NCBI GenBank assembly: GCA_038888615.1
Contig: JAWAID010000002.1
Span: 565,654-629,653 of the forward strand
Direction: 5' to 3'
Source of the DNA: Candidatus Korarchaeum sp.
GTDB taxonomy: Archaea; Korarchaeota; Korarchaeia; Korarchaeales; Korarchaeaceae
DNA: 64,000 nt
Position numbers and translations under genes: made by a program. The notes under the pieces were generated by a model, which had not been told where the DNA came from, searched no databases, and saw only the letters and a program-made list of their open reading frames with translations. Below are positions 17,175 through 27,439 of the stretch, piece after piece (position 1 is the first letter of the stretch; every line of letters begins with the position of its first letter).

Positions 17175-18220
17175 ACTCTCGGCGCCCTCCTCCCGTACGA
17201 GGCCAGGGCATAGGCTGAGAGGGAGCTCTTGAAGTCCTCGTACTTCGGAACGGCTAGATGCTCCACCCTCACCTTACTCCCCATCTCCTGAATGCTTACC
17301 AGGGAGAGCAGCTTCATCAGGTCCACATCACTCCGCTCCGGTTCCGAGGGGAACTGCAGGAAGGCCAGGGGCATGCTGTAGTGTATCGCCGCAGCCAAGG
17401 GCCCCGTATTCTCATGAATCTCGCTGAGCCACTTGAAATTCCCCCTTACCTCCTCAGCTCTCGGGTCAGCGAAGTAGACGTGATGGACCTTCTCCCTGGA
17501 GACGTAGCTGTAAACCAGTCTCTGAGCAGCTTTCATGGGGGTGATGACCTCCTCCCTCACCTTGAAGATCTTCAGCTCAGGAGTATCTGAGGCCCCGAGC
17601 GGGTAGGGAGTGCTGTTGTACTGCTCGAACACCACTTTGATGTGATAAGCTGCGGCTATCACCCTACAGGCAGCTAGCGTGGCTCTGTAAGCTGCCAGGG
17701 GCATGAAGTTGATCCCGTGAGTTGTGTCCAGGGCTACCCTCAGCGCATCCCCATCAGCCAGTTCAGAGGCCGCCGAGAGGATCGAGAGCAGAGCGAAGGC
17801 AGCGTAGGCTGAGTCAGGGCTCACCTCAGCCCTGATGATCCACTCGACCCCGCTGTACTCCCCTAGGTTCGGCGTGATCACGACCTCAGGCTTAACTTTT
17901 AGCTTCTCCTCGCAGAATCGGAGGAGAGCTTCCTTCAGACTTCGGAGGAGCGATTCATACCACTCAGGATGCTCCTGTCCGCTGAGGCCGTGAAGCTCCT
18001 CCTTCAGAAGCTTCCCCTGATACCTCTTCATGCTCTCCGCCGACCTCTGCGATGGGGAGAGCAGTGTCTCAGGGGCGAGGACGACCATCCTATCGGGGGA
18101 GAGCTCCTCCTTCAACGCGGAGAGGCTCGTGACACCCTTATGGGTAGAGTCCGCCAGCTTGTATCTGGCCTCCCTCCAGGCGAACGGATCACCCCAGGTG
18201 GCCACGATCAGGCTCCTCAT
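17138..18220 (-). CDS. csx1: CARF sensor half of a frameshifted Csx1
   Basis: 360 aa. The start RSLIVATWGDPFAWREARYKL and the loop LDTTHGINFMPLAAYRAT (about residues 163-180) are hallmarks of the MJ1666 branch of Csx1, the RNase switched on by cyclic oligoadenylate from Cas10. The two motifs belong to the CARF ligand fold. The domain continues through HHVYFADPRAEEVRGNFKWL into a helical region, then enters the frameshifted tail RVWGSVRASLRPP. The HEPN half follows in another frame (16806-17174). The minus-strand TATA (GCTTTCAAAATTTC at about 18239-18250) fits a leaderless start at 18220. It would act with the type III-B complex encoded at 28.6-36 kb. Confidence 0.8.
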   Translation of the reverse strand: MRSLIVATWGDPFAWREARYKLADSTHKGVTSLSALKEELSPDRMVVLAPETLLSPSQRSAESMKRYQGKLLKEELHGLSGQEHPEWYESLLRSLKEALLRFCEEKLKVKPEVVITPNLGEYSGVEWIIRAEVSPDSAYAAFALLSILSAASELADGDALRVALDTTHGINFMPLAAYRATLAACRVIAAAYHIKVVFEQYNSTPYPLGASDTPELKIFKVREEVITPMKAAQRLVYSYVSREKVHHVYFADPRAEEVRGNFKWLSEIHENTGPLAAAIHYSMPLAFLQFPSEPERSDVDLMKLLSLVSIQEMGSKVRVEHLAVPKYEDFKSSLSAYALASYGRRAPRVWGSVRASLRPP

Positions 18221-18590
18221 CCCATCACTGCGATACGAAATTTTGAAAGCTTAAGAAGGTTAGGAATGTTGGATCTCCAACCGATTTCCATCATATTGCT
18301 TCGTCCCTGGAGCTCCTGAGAGCAATGGTAGATAAGCGAGAAGAGATCGAAAATCTCGGGATAGGAGAAGCACCATGGCTATCCTGGCCACTCTCCTCAA
18401 ACCCCTTCGCTTGGTTGTAGAAGACAAGCTATCTCCGGAAAGTCCCATGAGTCTGCCGAGAACACCAGCATACCCTCCTCTCAACAAACGGGAGTTCAGG
18501 TGGCGGAGCTGCCCGAGGGTAGAGGGGATGTGGCACCGCCCTAGCCCTTCACATATCGCCTCTCCCAGCCCTTGCAGGAGCGTCGTAAGA
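18221..18590. other. 370-base intergenic region
   Basis: Contains the promoter of csx1 and the 3' flank of the giant DUF11 gene. No gene is seen. Confidence 0.45.
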
Positions 18591-21500
18591 TCAAGGGGAT
18601 CCAGAGGACAGAGCCAATGACCTCCTCCTCACGATAAGTATGAGTAAGGCCGTTATGATGATAGCTAAAGCTAGGTATGCAAATGTGGTCCAACGGATCT
18701 CCTCACTTCCCTCCCTTGGGGTGATGGAGATCTCCTCAGCCATCGTGGTTGAGCTCAATTTTGGAGCGGGAGTGTGCGATCCCGATCCAACGACCTCTGA
18801 TTGGTCCATTCCTCCGCCCTCAGCTTCCCCTCTCACCTCCTCCCCTCCTACTCCCGAGCCCAAGGACTCCGTGATCTTGGGGACCTCTGAGCCTAAAGCT
18901 GACTCTGTGATCGTGGAGACTTTCGTGGAGTACGAGCTGTGGGGAGCTTTAGGTACGGAGTAAGCTAGTATTGTGGTCTCGGCACCTCCATGAACCCTTC
19001 TACCTCCTTCGGTCACACAGAAGACATCGACCGCATTGGTGAGTACTCCGGCGCATTTCACCTTGGCTTGGAAACTTATCACGATGGTCTCGCCAGGGTC
19101 TATCCTGTCGAAGTGCCACTTCAGCACCCTATCGCCCTCGCATCTCCTCACCTCACTCTCTTGGAGCGGGACAGAGATCGTAGCGTAGCCCGGAGGGAGC
19201 GATGAGGGGTGCTCCGGTTCCTTCTCTGAGGTCCCGGCGTATGTCAAGCAGCAAGGAAGCAGGTCCCACACATCTACGTTGTACAGCGGTACATCGTAGT
19301 TGTTCGTGATGGTGATCCTGAAGGTGACTGTGTCGTTCATGCCCACCTCGATACGATCAGCGCTCTTGCTCACTGAGAGGGAACCTCTCTCTCCCCTTAT
19401 GTAAAGCCTAGCCTCTCCCTCAGCGCTTATCGTAGTACCACTGGGGTCTAAGCCGAAAACGGAGGCCCTGTTCACCCTATCCCCTTCCCTAGCCCAATGC
19501 TCGGCCTTGGCCAGGAACTCGAGGAGGTAGGACTCTCCCGGATTCACCGTCAACGACGTGTTCCAAATGAGCACCCCGTTCAAGATGTAGGGATCACCTA
19601 TCGCGGATCCGTTGAGCTTCGAGCTCCCGGGGACGTAGGACATCCCGTTCGGGAGCACGTCCGTGAAGTTCAAATTAACGATAGTTCTGCAAGTTGGGTT
19701 GGTGACCAGTAAGGAGAACCTGGCCGTCTCACCGACCCTCAAGGTGCTGGGATCCACATCCTTCCTGAAATCGAGGTCCGTGACTACAGTAACGCTATCG
19801 CTCGCCTCAGCCTCCCTAACGGTCGATGGATCTCCCGGATCTACCCAGCTCACCGTGGCGTTATCGTTGAAGCAACCGCAACCCCTTAGCCTGAACCTCG
19901 CTGCAACTGCCCAGCCCTCACCTGGATCAAGCTCCCCTACGCTCCAGGTGATGACGTTCCCCACCACACTAACGGGGGTCACGTTGGCGTCCAGGAACTC
20001 GAAGTTATCGCAGAAGACGTCCCTCAGTAGGGTCTTGTAGGAGGTTCCGCTCCCCACGTTGGTCACCGATATAGTTGCCGTGACCGTATCACCCAGCCTC
20101 ATCGAGCGCTTGGAGAAGGACTTGCTTATCCTGAGGTCTGCTGAGCTTGAGATTATCCTCGTCTCTACCTCGTTAGATTCAGCTTCAAAAACGTTGACAC
20201 CGTTACCGTAAATGTACTTACACACGTTTGTGCTGTTCCCGTTCCTCAGGACGTCTCCTCCCCTCACCGGGGTGCCATCCGAGTAGTAGTAGCGGACCCT
20301 GGCGTATATCGTCACGTTGACCTCGGCATCGACCAGCTTGCCGAATGAAGCCTCAACGTAATACCTCCCGCTGCTTTCCGTAACAATGGTAGTCCCACTG
20401 ATCAGCTGGGTTCCATTGATCCCAGTGGCAGTTGCGTTTATCACCTCCAGACCATCGGGCAAGGTGTCCGAGAACCTAACATCGTAAGCGATCGTCCCCC
20501 TCGGCATCCTGAACGTGACGTTGTAGCTTATTACCTCCCCCACCACAGCATCGCTCTTCATCGGGTCGTTGGGATCAGGGGGCGGAGTCCTCGTGGAGAA
20601 GACGACCTTCCTCACCTCAGGTCCCGGGGAACTCACTCTAGCGTTAGCTGAACCGCCCTCGTAAACCCTCTCCTCATCCACAGTGCCAGGTCTGGATGAG
20701 TAAGCCCTTACCCTGAACTCATTGATCGTTTGGTAGTTGAGGGGCACTTGAGGGACGGCCCTGGCCCCTATCATGATCTCCACCCTCTCTCCCGGCTCCA
20801 CCCTCGCTTTCGCGTTTTCCCCAGGGGTCAATAGCTCTATCCTGAACGTCCCGTTTGAATCGAAGTACTGAGTAGAGTAATCGCCCTCATCGAGTGTCCT
20901 GTCATCTATCCTCACGTAATTGACCACAGGGGCACCTCCCCTGAGCTCCGGAGGTAGATAATCCGTTAAGATCACATCGTAAGCCGTCGTAGTTCCATCA
21001 TTCGTGAAGGAGAGGGCGAACCATGTCACCTCACCTCCCCTGAGGTCTGAGAGGGTCTCCTTTCCTAAGGAGCTTATTCTGGGCTCTCCCACGGTCACGC
21101 TCACTTGAGACGGCCCAACGGCCCTCTCAATACCCGATGCGTCTAAGTACCTCAGCACGGCCTCGTTCCATAGCAACTTACCATCCGAGTTCACGGCATG
21201 ATTCTCCACCACGGCATCGAACCTCAGGTAGGTGTTCACCCCTCCGCTGTTCCCATTAGTGAAGCTCCCGAAATCGAAGGTGAGGATCTCCACGGTGCCG
21301 GTGTCCTGATGGGAGAAGAAGGGTGGTGACTCGCTCGGCGCGTTCGAGAACGTGACTCCAGTTGGGACCTCGATCTCCAAGTCATTCGCGTACTTGAGCC
21401 CCTCAGCCAAGGTGTCAACCACCTTGAGGTCATCAGTACGGCCCTTGGGCGTGCCCACGGTTATCTGGTACCTCACCCGGTCCCCTGGGGCGTACCTGAG

Positions 21501-24500
21501 CTTGGGCGTGAGCACGTCCTTATTTACGTTCGGAATTCCAACCGTTATTGAGGCGTCATCGCATGCCCTTATGTGATTTGGCTCCACTCCCGTCCCTATC
21601 CTCTCCCCATTCTGGGATCCCGGTTCTCCCGGTATCTGGTTCCAGCTACCGCGATCACCAGGAGTCGTGGTACCGTTTGAGCAGGCGATTAGGGGTATGC
21701 TTTGCCCGAATACCGCGTTTGGCTGAAGTCTCGATCTGAAGGTGACGTTTATCCAACCTCCCGGCTCTAGGTAGGAAGCCGATATCCTCAGCTGATCGTC
21801 CGCCGATAGGTCTACTATGCCCCCAGCCGACGAGGAGTCTACCCTAAGTACCTGAAGGGAGGATAGCTCGGGAGGCAGGTTTTGCAGTAGCTGTAACTCA
21901 AAGGCCGTGCTGGAGGTGGTTGTGGCCAAGTTGGTGACGTTGAAATGGAGAATCACCTCATCCCCGATCCAGCCGACCGTTATCGGTTCGGCGGTCAGAA
22001 TCGACCACAGCTGGGGCTCGACTACCGTTAGAGCGGATTGAACCTCGCTAGTGTACACGTACTTATCGGTAGCGTTAGTGTAACCGACCCTGAACCTGTT
22101 CGTAAGACTCCTCCCAGCGTAGTTCCCCTCCAGGTTCGGGACGAGCAGTTTAACCCTTATAGTTATCACCTCATCCTCAGGATCGTTGTTCGAGTTAGTG
22201 ATGTCCCCCAGGTAGAAGGCGAGCGTGTTATCCTGCTGAGACGGCTGTATGGAGACCCAGGATCCGGGGATAAGTTGGACCTCGCTGCTGCTCACACCTC
22301 CCCTGTTAACCGTGACGTTGGCGTTCATGAAGTACAATAGGGTTAGCCCGTCCCTGGGCAGGATTTCGTAGAAGGTGACGTTCCTCACCCTCCCCTCGGG
22401 TACCGATGCGCTTAGGTCGAAAAGGACTATCTCCCCGATCGTGACCCTTGCGTCCTGAGTGAAGGGCTCGCTCGTCTTGACGAGGGCCTTTGAGGGGACG
22501 ATCCTACCTATCGTGAGGCGGGCGGTGCCAGAAGAGGTATAAACCCTCTCATCGGTGAGGTGCCCGGGCATGCTCGATCCCTTGGCATTCACTAAGTTGA
22601 CGTGGATACGGGGAGAGATGACATCGCCCCTTATCCTAGCGTCCATCACAAACAGCACTTCATCACCAACGCCCACTCTACCTCCCTCGTACCTCACGGT
22701 CCCTGACGACTGGTCTAGGGAGAAGGTGAAGCCCCCCGGCGTCGAGACCTCCCTCACGCTGCTGAGGTCGAAGACCGCCGGATCCAGGAGGTCAGTCAGG
22801 TTGACCTCATAGGAGGGAGCGAAGCCGTTGTTTCCCAGCCTTATCGTGATCCTGACCCAATCTCCAGCATCGACAAAGCTCACGTTGAAGGATTTCGAGA
22901 CGTAGAGGTGAGGTTCGACTATGTAAACCTCCTTGCTCCACGATGTTACGATCCCCTCCCAAGATAAGGTAGCAAAGTTCTCCTTCAACCCCTTCCACGG
23001 ATATCCAACGTTGCTCTCGTGATTCAGAACCCTCAAAGCCAAAGTTACCGTGAATATATCGTCGCCAGGATGGTTATTTGGGTACACTGTCCCATAGAAG
23101 GTTATCTTAAGCTTTCGATCGTCCTCATCCACGTTCACCTCGAAGTCAAGGGAGCCTCCCAGTTGCGACGTATCTATCGTGTGGTTCAGGTAACTGAAGC
23201 CCTCGGGCCACGTGTCCGTGAGCTCCGCATAGACGCTCCCCTCTGGCAGAGTGACATCTATGTAGAAGACGACCTCCTCGCCTATCGACAGGTCATCGCC
23301 CGGGCTATCCGAATTAGAGGTGGATAGGACCCCCTTCACGAATTGCGGATCCCTGATGAAGACGAATGTGTCATCCCTCGGGGGATCGTTGGGGTCGACG
23401 AAGTTACCGCCTCCCTCAACGGAGGCGTACCTCGTGATGCTCGCGTTGTTCTGGAGGTGTTGGGAGGGGCGAACGCTGCTCCCAATGGTAAGATCGTACC
23501 TTAACACGATACAGCCTCCCGGAGGCAGAACGACGTTATCCTTGAGGGATATCTCGAGGTATTGGGGCACCGAAGCACTCGGATATACCATTATGGAGTA
23601 GCTGCTCGGGTCCCACGGTGTGGTACCATCGCACCCATAAACGCCTAAGTTCCTCAAGTCCTCGAAATAGTTCGAACCAGCTAGCTGTACATCGTCCCTC
23701 ACGATGACATCGTAGGCGGCGTTATGGCCCTCATTGGTGACGTTAACCTGGAAGGTCACCAGGTCCCCGGCGTCCGCATCGTAGAGGTAGCCATATATCA
23801 CGTGACCCTCACCTTCGGTGCTGATAACATCCTTCCTTAAGCTCAGGATTGGGCTCTCAGTCCTCAAGACCCCCATCGCAGCCTCACTAGTCACGGTGCT
23901 GAACGAATTGGAGTACCTCAACGTGACTATGTTCGCCAGACCCAGGAGATCGCCAAACGGTTCATCAGTGACCGTCAAAGTGTACATCACATCCACCAAG
24001 AGCAGGGAGCCGTTACCGGCATGTATTGGAGAGCTGTAGCGGAACCCGAGTTTGTTAGCCGTTTCATCGACCAGAAAGAGCTCGGGAATCAACCCAGTGA
24101 CGGAAGTCACGTTATCCTCGGGACCTATCGCCCACTCCCCGGGTCCGGGGGGGACATTGGATGATGCGGGCTTCCAAACGTAGAACGGGGTCTGGCCGTG
24201 TTCATCGTAATTTACCCTGAAGATTGGAAGGGGAAGCTGGTCGTAGAACTCAAGACGGTCAGCGTTGGCGGTTGGTATCCTTATCTTCAACCTGAAGGTG
24301 ACGTTATCACCGGCCTTAACGAGAACAGGCTGCTGAGCAGGTTCACCGTTCAGATAGGCAATGCTCTTCTCCACTTGGGGCTCCGGAATCGAGACCTCAG
24401 TGATCCTATCTATATTAGGAGGAAACGTTGAGGATCCGGAGTAACTAACCTCCATCGTGACCTCGTTCCTCACCCTATCCCCTGAATCGATCTCTCGATC

Positions 24501-26027
24501 CCCAGGTACGGCGCTGTTGTACTCATCCTCTACGTAAGCCCAGAAACTCACATATCCCCAGGCCCTCCCCCTCCCGAAGGGTTGCTTGAAATCCCCTCCA
24601 GAGTAAAGCCAGCTCTCGTTCCCGACCATCCCTCCCCTGAGGTCCCCTCGAGCACCGATCCCCTCTAGGGCTCTAGTCAGGTTGAAGAAGATGGGTGTGG
24701 CCCCATTGGGACCCGAGTGGTCATCTCCGAAGCTGTAGGCGTCGTTTGGGAAATTACCGCCGTAGATAGTGGAGCCATTCACAACGTAGAAAACGGGGGT
24801 CATGTTCCTCAGAACCCTCTGACCGTCCCCTAATGTATCACTGAACGTGATGACTGAGGCGTTGTAGTAATCCGAGAGCCAAAAAGCGATAGTGTACTCC
24901 AGGATATCGAATCTGGAAGGTCCTCTCGCATAGTTATCCCTGTAAATGGAGACCCCCTTCTGGTATGTCATCGAGCTAGCTATCACTTCAAGGCTACCGC
25001 TGGCCCTCACTTCCCTCCCCTCGCACGTGGCCCTCACGTTAACGGGATTCACCACACTCCTGAGCCTATTGAAACCTATGAGCTCATCTCCCTGCTCATC
25101 GTAGAAGGGGAAGTACATCGAGACCTTGACCCTTATCGTATCGCCAGAGTTCCCCCTCACCTCAGGTATCCTTATGGTGAGCCTCCCTCCGTAATCTCCA
25201 GGCGAGGGTTCGCTCTCGATCGTGTAATTGAGCTCACCGCCCGCGAGGTTCTCGACACTCACCAATCTAACATAAACAGCCTCCTTTGGAAGGATGTCCT
25301 CTATCACCAGATCCTCGAAGACCCTTTCTGCCAATGAGACGATTACTGTATAATTAAAAGCGTAATTAGGGCCAGTAGGTATCACGGAAGCAGACCAAAA
25401 CCCATTGCCTAGCTCCTTCCTGACCTTCATGAGGGAAGGAGTCATGCTGACCTGCAGAGGGGAGCTCTCCCTCGGAGGATCCTGATCCGGGTTATCCAGG
25501 GGATCGGAGCCGTAAGCGAAGATTAGGGTTGAGTTGACAAGGTGATCCCTTCCTATCACAGCCTCCTTTGAGACCTCGAGGTTCACGCAGACATCTGGGG
25601 CAGCCTCGTTCGGTGGTATGTTGTTTATCGGAGGCATCAGCAGTATGACCTTAGCTCCGGGCTGAGCCGAAATCACTCTCTCGTATCTTCCGATTTTGTA
25701 GATCAGGTGACCTGTGCTGGAGGTCTCGTAACTTACGTAATCGACCGGTGCTCCCAGGAAAGAGGCCTCCCGAAAACTCAGGTTGACGGGAACTATCATC
25801 TCTATGACCGGTCTGAACCCATTCTCATTTCCAGAGTTGGATATGTGGAAGCAGAAGCTCAGGGATTCCCCAGGGAAGGGCGTGTAGTGCGTTTGATCCG
25901 TCCATATCTCGGGATCGGGTTGAGCTGACGCTATGTTGAGCGGTAGGAGGACCGAGAGCATCAACACCGCTGCCAGAAAGCTCAGATCAAAGCGTGTCCT
26001 CGCGCACCTGAAGCATCCAGGAATCAT
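18591..26027 (-). CDS. Giant secreted DUF11-repeat surface protein with C-terminal membrane anchor
   Basis: 2478 aa. A signal peptide lies at about residues 14-36 (FLAAVLMLSVLLPLNIASAQ). The body consists of many Ig-like DUF11 units with recurring wording such as GD.V.F.I.VTN.G, (A/S)YDVI(L/V)(R/T)D.LP..L and LEPGGWINVTFR, with N-glycosylation sequons (NxS/T). A Ser/Thr/Glu-rich stretch follows, then a transmembrane helix (FAYLALAIIITALLILIV) and a basic RRR stop. It is therefore anchored outside the cell, as S-layer-associated or adhesive proteins are. The promoter is strong: TTTATAAA at 26057-26064 in reverse, about 33 bases from the ATG. DUF11 proteins of this size occur in archaea and bacteria; the ligand is unknown. 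Confidence 0.85.
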   Translation of the reverse strand: MIPGCFRCARTRFDLSFLAAVLMLSVLLPLNIASAQPDPEIWTDQTHYTPFPGESLSFCFHISNSGNENGFRPVIEMIVPVNLSFREASFLGAPVDYVSYETSSTGHLIYKIGRYERVISAQPGAKVILLMPPINNIPPNEAAPDVCVNLEVSKEAVIGRDHLVNSTLIFAYGSDPLDNPDQDPPRESSPLQVSMTPSLMKVRKELGNGFWSASVIPTGPNYAFNYTVIVSLAERVFEDLVIEDILPKEAVYVRLVSVENLAGGELNYTIESEPSPGDYGGRLTIRIPEVRGNSGDTIRVKVSMYFPFYDEQGDELIGFNRLRSVVNPVNVRATCEGREVRASGSLEVIASSMTYQKGVSIYRDNYARGPSRFDILEYTIAFWLSDYYNASVITFSDTLGDGQRVLRNMTPVFYVVNGSTIYGGNFPNDAYSFGDDHSGPNGATPIFFNLTRALEGIGARGDLRGGMVGNESWLYSGGDFKQPFGRGRAWGYVSFWAYVEDEYNSAVPGDREIDSGDRVRNEVTMEVSYSGSSTFPPNIDRITEVSIPEPQVEKSIAYLNGEPAQQPVLVKAGDNVTFRLKIRIPTANADRLEFYDQLPLPIFRVNYDEHGQTPFYVWKPASSNVPPGPGEWAIGPEDNVTSVTGLIPELFLVDETANKLGFRYSSPIHAGNGSLLLVDVMYTLTVTDEPFGDLLGLANIVTLRYSNSFSTVTSEAAMGVLRTESPILSLRKDVISTEGEGHVIYGYLYDADAGDLVTFQVNVTNEGHNAAYDVIVRDDVQLAGSNYFEDLRNLGVYGCDGTTPWDPSSYSIMVYPSASVPQYLEISLKDNVVLPPGGCIVLRYDLTIGSSVRPSQHLQNNASITRYASVEGGGNFVDPNDPPRDDTFVFIRDPQFVKGVLSTSNSDSPGDDLSIGEEVVFYIDVTLPEGSVYAELTDTWPEGFSYLNHTIDTSQLGGSLDFEVNVDEDDRKLKITFYGTVYPNNHPGDDIFTVTLALRVLNHESNVGYPWKGLKENFATLSWEGIVTSWSKEVYIVEPHLYVSKSFNVSFVDAGDWVRITIRLGNNGFAPSYEVNLTDLLDPAVFDLSSVREVSTPGGFTFSLDQSSGTVRYEGGRVGVGDEVLFVMDARIRGDVISPRIHVNLVNAKGSSMPGHLTDERVYTSSGTARLTIGRIVPSKALVKTSEPFTQDARVTIGEIVLFDLSASVPEGRVRNVTFYEILPRDGLTLLYFMNANVTVNRGGVSSSEVQLIPGSWVSIQPSQQDNTLAFYLGDITNSNNDPEDEVITIRVKLLVPNLEGNYAGRSLTNRFRVGYTNATDKYVYTSEVQSALTVVEPQLWSILTAEPITVGWIGDEVILHFNVTNLATTTSSTAFELQLLQNLPPELSSLQVLRVDSSSAGGIVDLSADDQLRISASYLEPGGWINVTFRSRLQPNAVFGQSIPLIACSNGTTTPGDRGSWNQIPGEPGSQNGERIGTGVEPNHIRACDDASITVGIPNVNKDVLTPKLRYAPGDRVRYQITVGTPKGRTDDLKVVDTLAEGLKYANDLEIEVPTGVTFSNAPSESPPFFSHQDTGTVEILTFDFGSFTNGNSGGVNTYLRFDAVVENHAVNSDGKLLWNEAVLRYLDASGIERAVGPSQVSVTVGEPRISSLGKETLSDLRGGEVTWFALSFTNDGTTTAYDVILTDYLPPELRGGAPVVNYVRIDDRTLDEGDYSTQYFDSNGTFRIELLTPGENAKARVEPGERVEIMIGARAVPQVPLNYQTINEFRVRAYSSRPGTVDEERVYEGGSANARVSSPGPEVRKVVFSTRTPPPDPNDPMKSDAVVGEVISYNVTFRMPRGTIAYDVRFSDTLPDGLEVINATATGINGTQLISGTTIVTESSGRYYVEASFGKLVDAEVNVTIYARVRYYYSDGTPVRGGDVLRNGNSTNVCKYIYGNGVNVFEAESNEVETRIISSSADLRISKSFSKRSMRLGDTVTATISVTNVGSGTSYKTLLRDVFCDNFEFLDANVTPVSVVGNVITWSVGELDPGEGWAVAARFRLRGCGCFNDNATVSWVDPGDPSTVREAEASDSVTVVTDLDFRKDVDPSTLRVGETARFSLLVTNPTCRTIVNLNFTDVLPNGMSYVPGSSKLNGSAIGDPYILNGVLIWNTSLTVNPGESYLLEFLAKAEHWAREGDRVNRASVFGLDPSGTTISAEGEARLYIRGERGSLSVSKSADRIEVGMNDTVTFRITITNNYDVPLYNVDVWDLLPCCLTYAGTSEKEPEHPSSLPPGYATISVPLQESEVRRCEGDRVLKWHFDRIDPGETIVISFQAKVKCAGVLTNAVDVFCVTEGGRRVHGGAETTILAYSVPKAPHSSYSTKVSTITESALGSEVPKITESLGSGVGGEEVRGEAEGGGMDQSEVVGSGSHTPAPKLSSTTMAEEISITPREGSEEIRWTTFAYLALAIIITALLILIVRRRSLALSSGSP

Positions 26028-26056
26028 TTTTCCTTTCGTATTTTCAATATAAAATT

Positions 26057-26064
26057 TTATAAAG
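26057..26064 (-). promoter_or_regulatory. TATA box of the DUF11 surface-protein gene
   Basis: TTTATAAA in a very AT-rich stretch (26036-26066), predicting start of transcription near 26034, seven bases before the ATG. Confidence 0.6.
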
Positions 26065-26545
26065 CTTTCCTATCCGCACTTGTTTATTAGAGTTAGAAAA
26101 TTAAAAAATCATGAAATTGTGAAGAAAGATCGCTCTGACGAGCCCTACTTTTTATTATGAAGCTCTAATACTTAAACCTTTGAGTTCACCTTCCACACGG
26201 TTCATCGCGAGTTGCTTTGGATACTCGATCCATCTGGCCCGCTCCTAAAGGACCCTTTAACCTGCTGGGACGATGCGGACATTCAAGCTCACCTGAGAAG
26301 CTCTCATGTCCCAAGAGAACTGAAATGGGTTGATTGCCTAACAGAATCGCCGCAGGGCTGATGAGCAGACTCTGAGAATCTGAAGGCAGCGTTAGGAGGA
26401 AAAATGCTTTGTAGGTGGTTAGTTTGCTCCTCCTGACATCCAGCTGACTCAGCCATTCCTGAATCGAGTGAACCTCGCTCTCAGGCGAGGCTCCAGCCCA
26501 TAGACCCTGATGTCACTCAAGCTTCTGTCTAACGATCCTGATGGC
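26065..26545. other. About 480 bases without a gene
   Basis: AT-rich on the left, then nondescript. A 13-base match to the tnpB remnants (GAAGGCAGCGTTA) lies near 26382 and may be a trace of a third copy, but is too short to call. Confidence 0.4.
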
Positions 26546-26896
26546 TCAGACCTCGACGAATTCTCCCTTCACGAACCTGGAGTACCAGTCCACCCACTCC
26601 CTCTCCGTGATCACGTGTAGCTCGAAGGGATGAGGGGCGCCGAGCCTCCTCCTCACCAGAGACATGAGCCTCGCCCTCGACTCCTCATCAACTACCTCCT
26701 TCAAAACTACGGCAACATCTATATCACTTAACGCCCCATGATCACCCCTGATAGTACTCCCAAAAACGTAAACACCCACTAAATTTTCTCCGAAGAGCTC
26801 AAACGCCAGTTCCCTGATCAACTCAGCGTGAGAACGCCAATCCCTCCTGAACTCCATGAACCTCCTGGCAAGCTCGAGTGTGAACTCAAAGCCCAT
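26546..26896 (-). CDS. MNT-type nucleotidyltransferase, antitoxin of a HEPN/MNT pair
   Basis: 116 aa. GVYVFGSTIRGDHGALSDIDVAVVL carries the GS...DxD signature of minimal nucleotidyltransferases (GST at the loop, D-I-D for metal binding). Such proteins pair with a HEPN partner and in studied cases act as antitoxins that modify (AMPylate) the HEPN toxin. The start overlaps the 3' end of the HEPN gene by 11 bases. Downstream helices (RARLMSLVRRRLGAPHPFELHVITEREW) are normal for the family. The gene is intact although its partner is broken. Confidence 0.85.
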   Translation of the reverse strand: MGFEFTLELARRFMEFRRDWRSHAELIRELAFELFGENLVGVYVFGSTIRGDHGALSDIDVAVVLKEVVDEESRARLMSLVRRRLGAPHPFELHVITEREWVDWYSRFVKGEFVEV

Positions 26897-27247
26897 CTAC
26901 GAACACCTCCCTGAACCTACTCAGGAGCTTTAGAGACCTCTCAGCACTCCTCAATGAGTACTCCCTACCTAAGTACCTGACACCTATGTAGGAGTCCTCG
27001 AGTATATCGAGGACATCTGCGTTCTCCTCGTAGAAGGCCTCGGCATGTTCATCGATCCTGCTGAGAGCCCTGAAGAGCTGTGAGATATGCGTCTCGGGGA
27101 ATCACCGACCTCCTTTGCTAGGATGTACTTCAAGTAGAGCTGAAGGGCCTGCTCAGCGAAGTAGACCGCAAACCCGTAAGCTTTCTCCTCAAAAGCCTCA
27201 AGGGCCTTTCTCTCGAAGTACTCAGCGTTCCTCCTGAGGAACTCCAT
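26886..27247 (-). pseudogene. HEPN-domain partner gene, frameshifted
   Basis: The N-terminal part (MEFLRRNAEYFERKALEAFEEKAYGFAVYFAEQALQLYLKYILAKEVGD) is a typical small HEPN protein. Near 27100 the frame breaks. One missing base restores FPETHISQLFRALSRIDEHAEAF, ending in SYIGVRYLGREYSLRSAERSLKLL and VFVDGL with a stop at 26886. The restored protein (about 121 aa) overlaps the start of the MNT gene by 11 bases, the usual arrangement. Loss of the toxin-like half with the antitoxin-like half kept would be tolerable for the cell; a sequencing error is also possible. Confidence 0.75.
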
Positions 27248-27439
27248 GATCCGTCTGTCCCTCTCCTAGCCATTGATATTCTTTTCGTACCGGGGTCTCA
27301 ACCCATCCATGCGTTTGAGCGGCAATCGAACAGTATCGGCATAGCGAACGAAGCTCTCGATATCGATGCTGATTCATTTCGAAATTTCAGCTGGACCATC
27401 CGCTCCGTAAATTTATATTGCATCAATGTAATACGATTG

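Noticed and set aside
26378..26400. Short match to the tnpB remnants (GAAGGCAGCGTTA)
   Set aside because: Only 13 bases; flanks do not align, so a third remnant is not supported.
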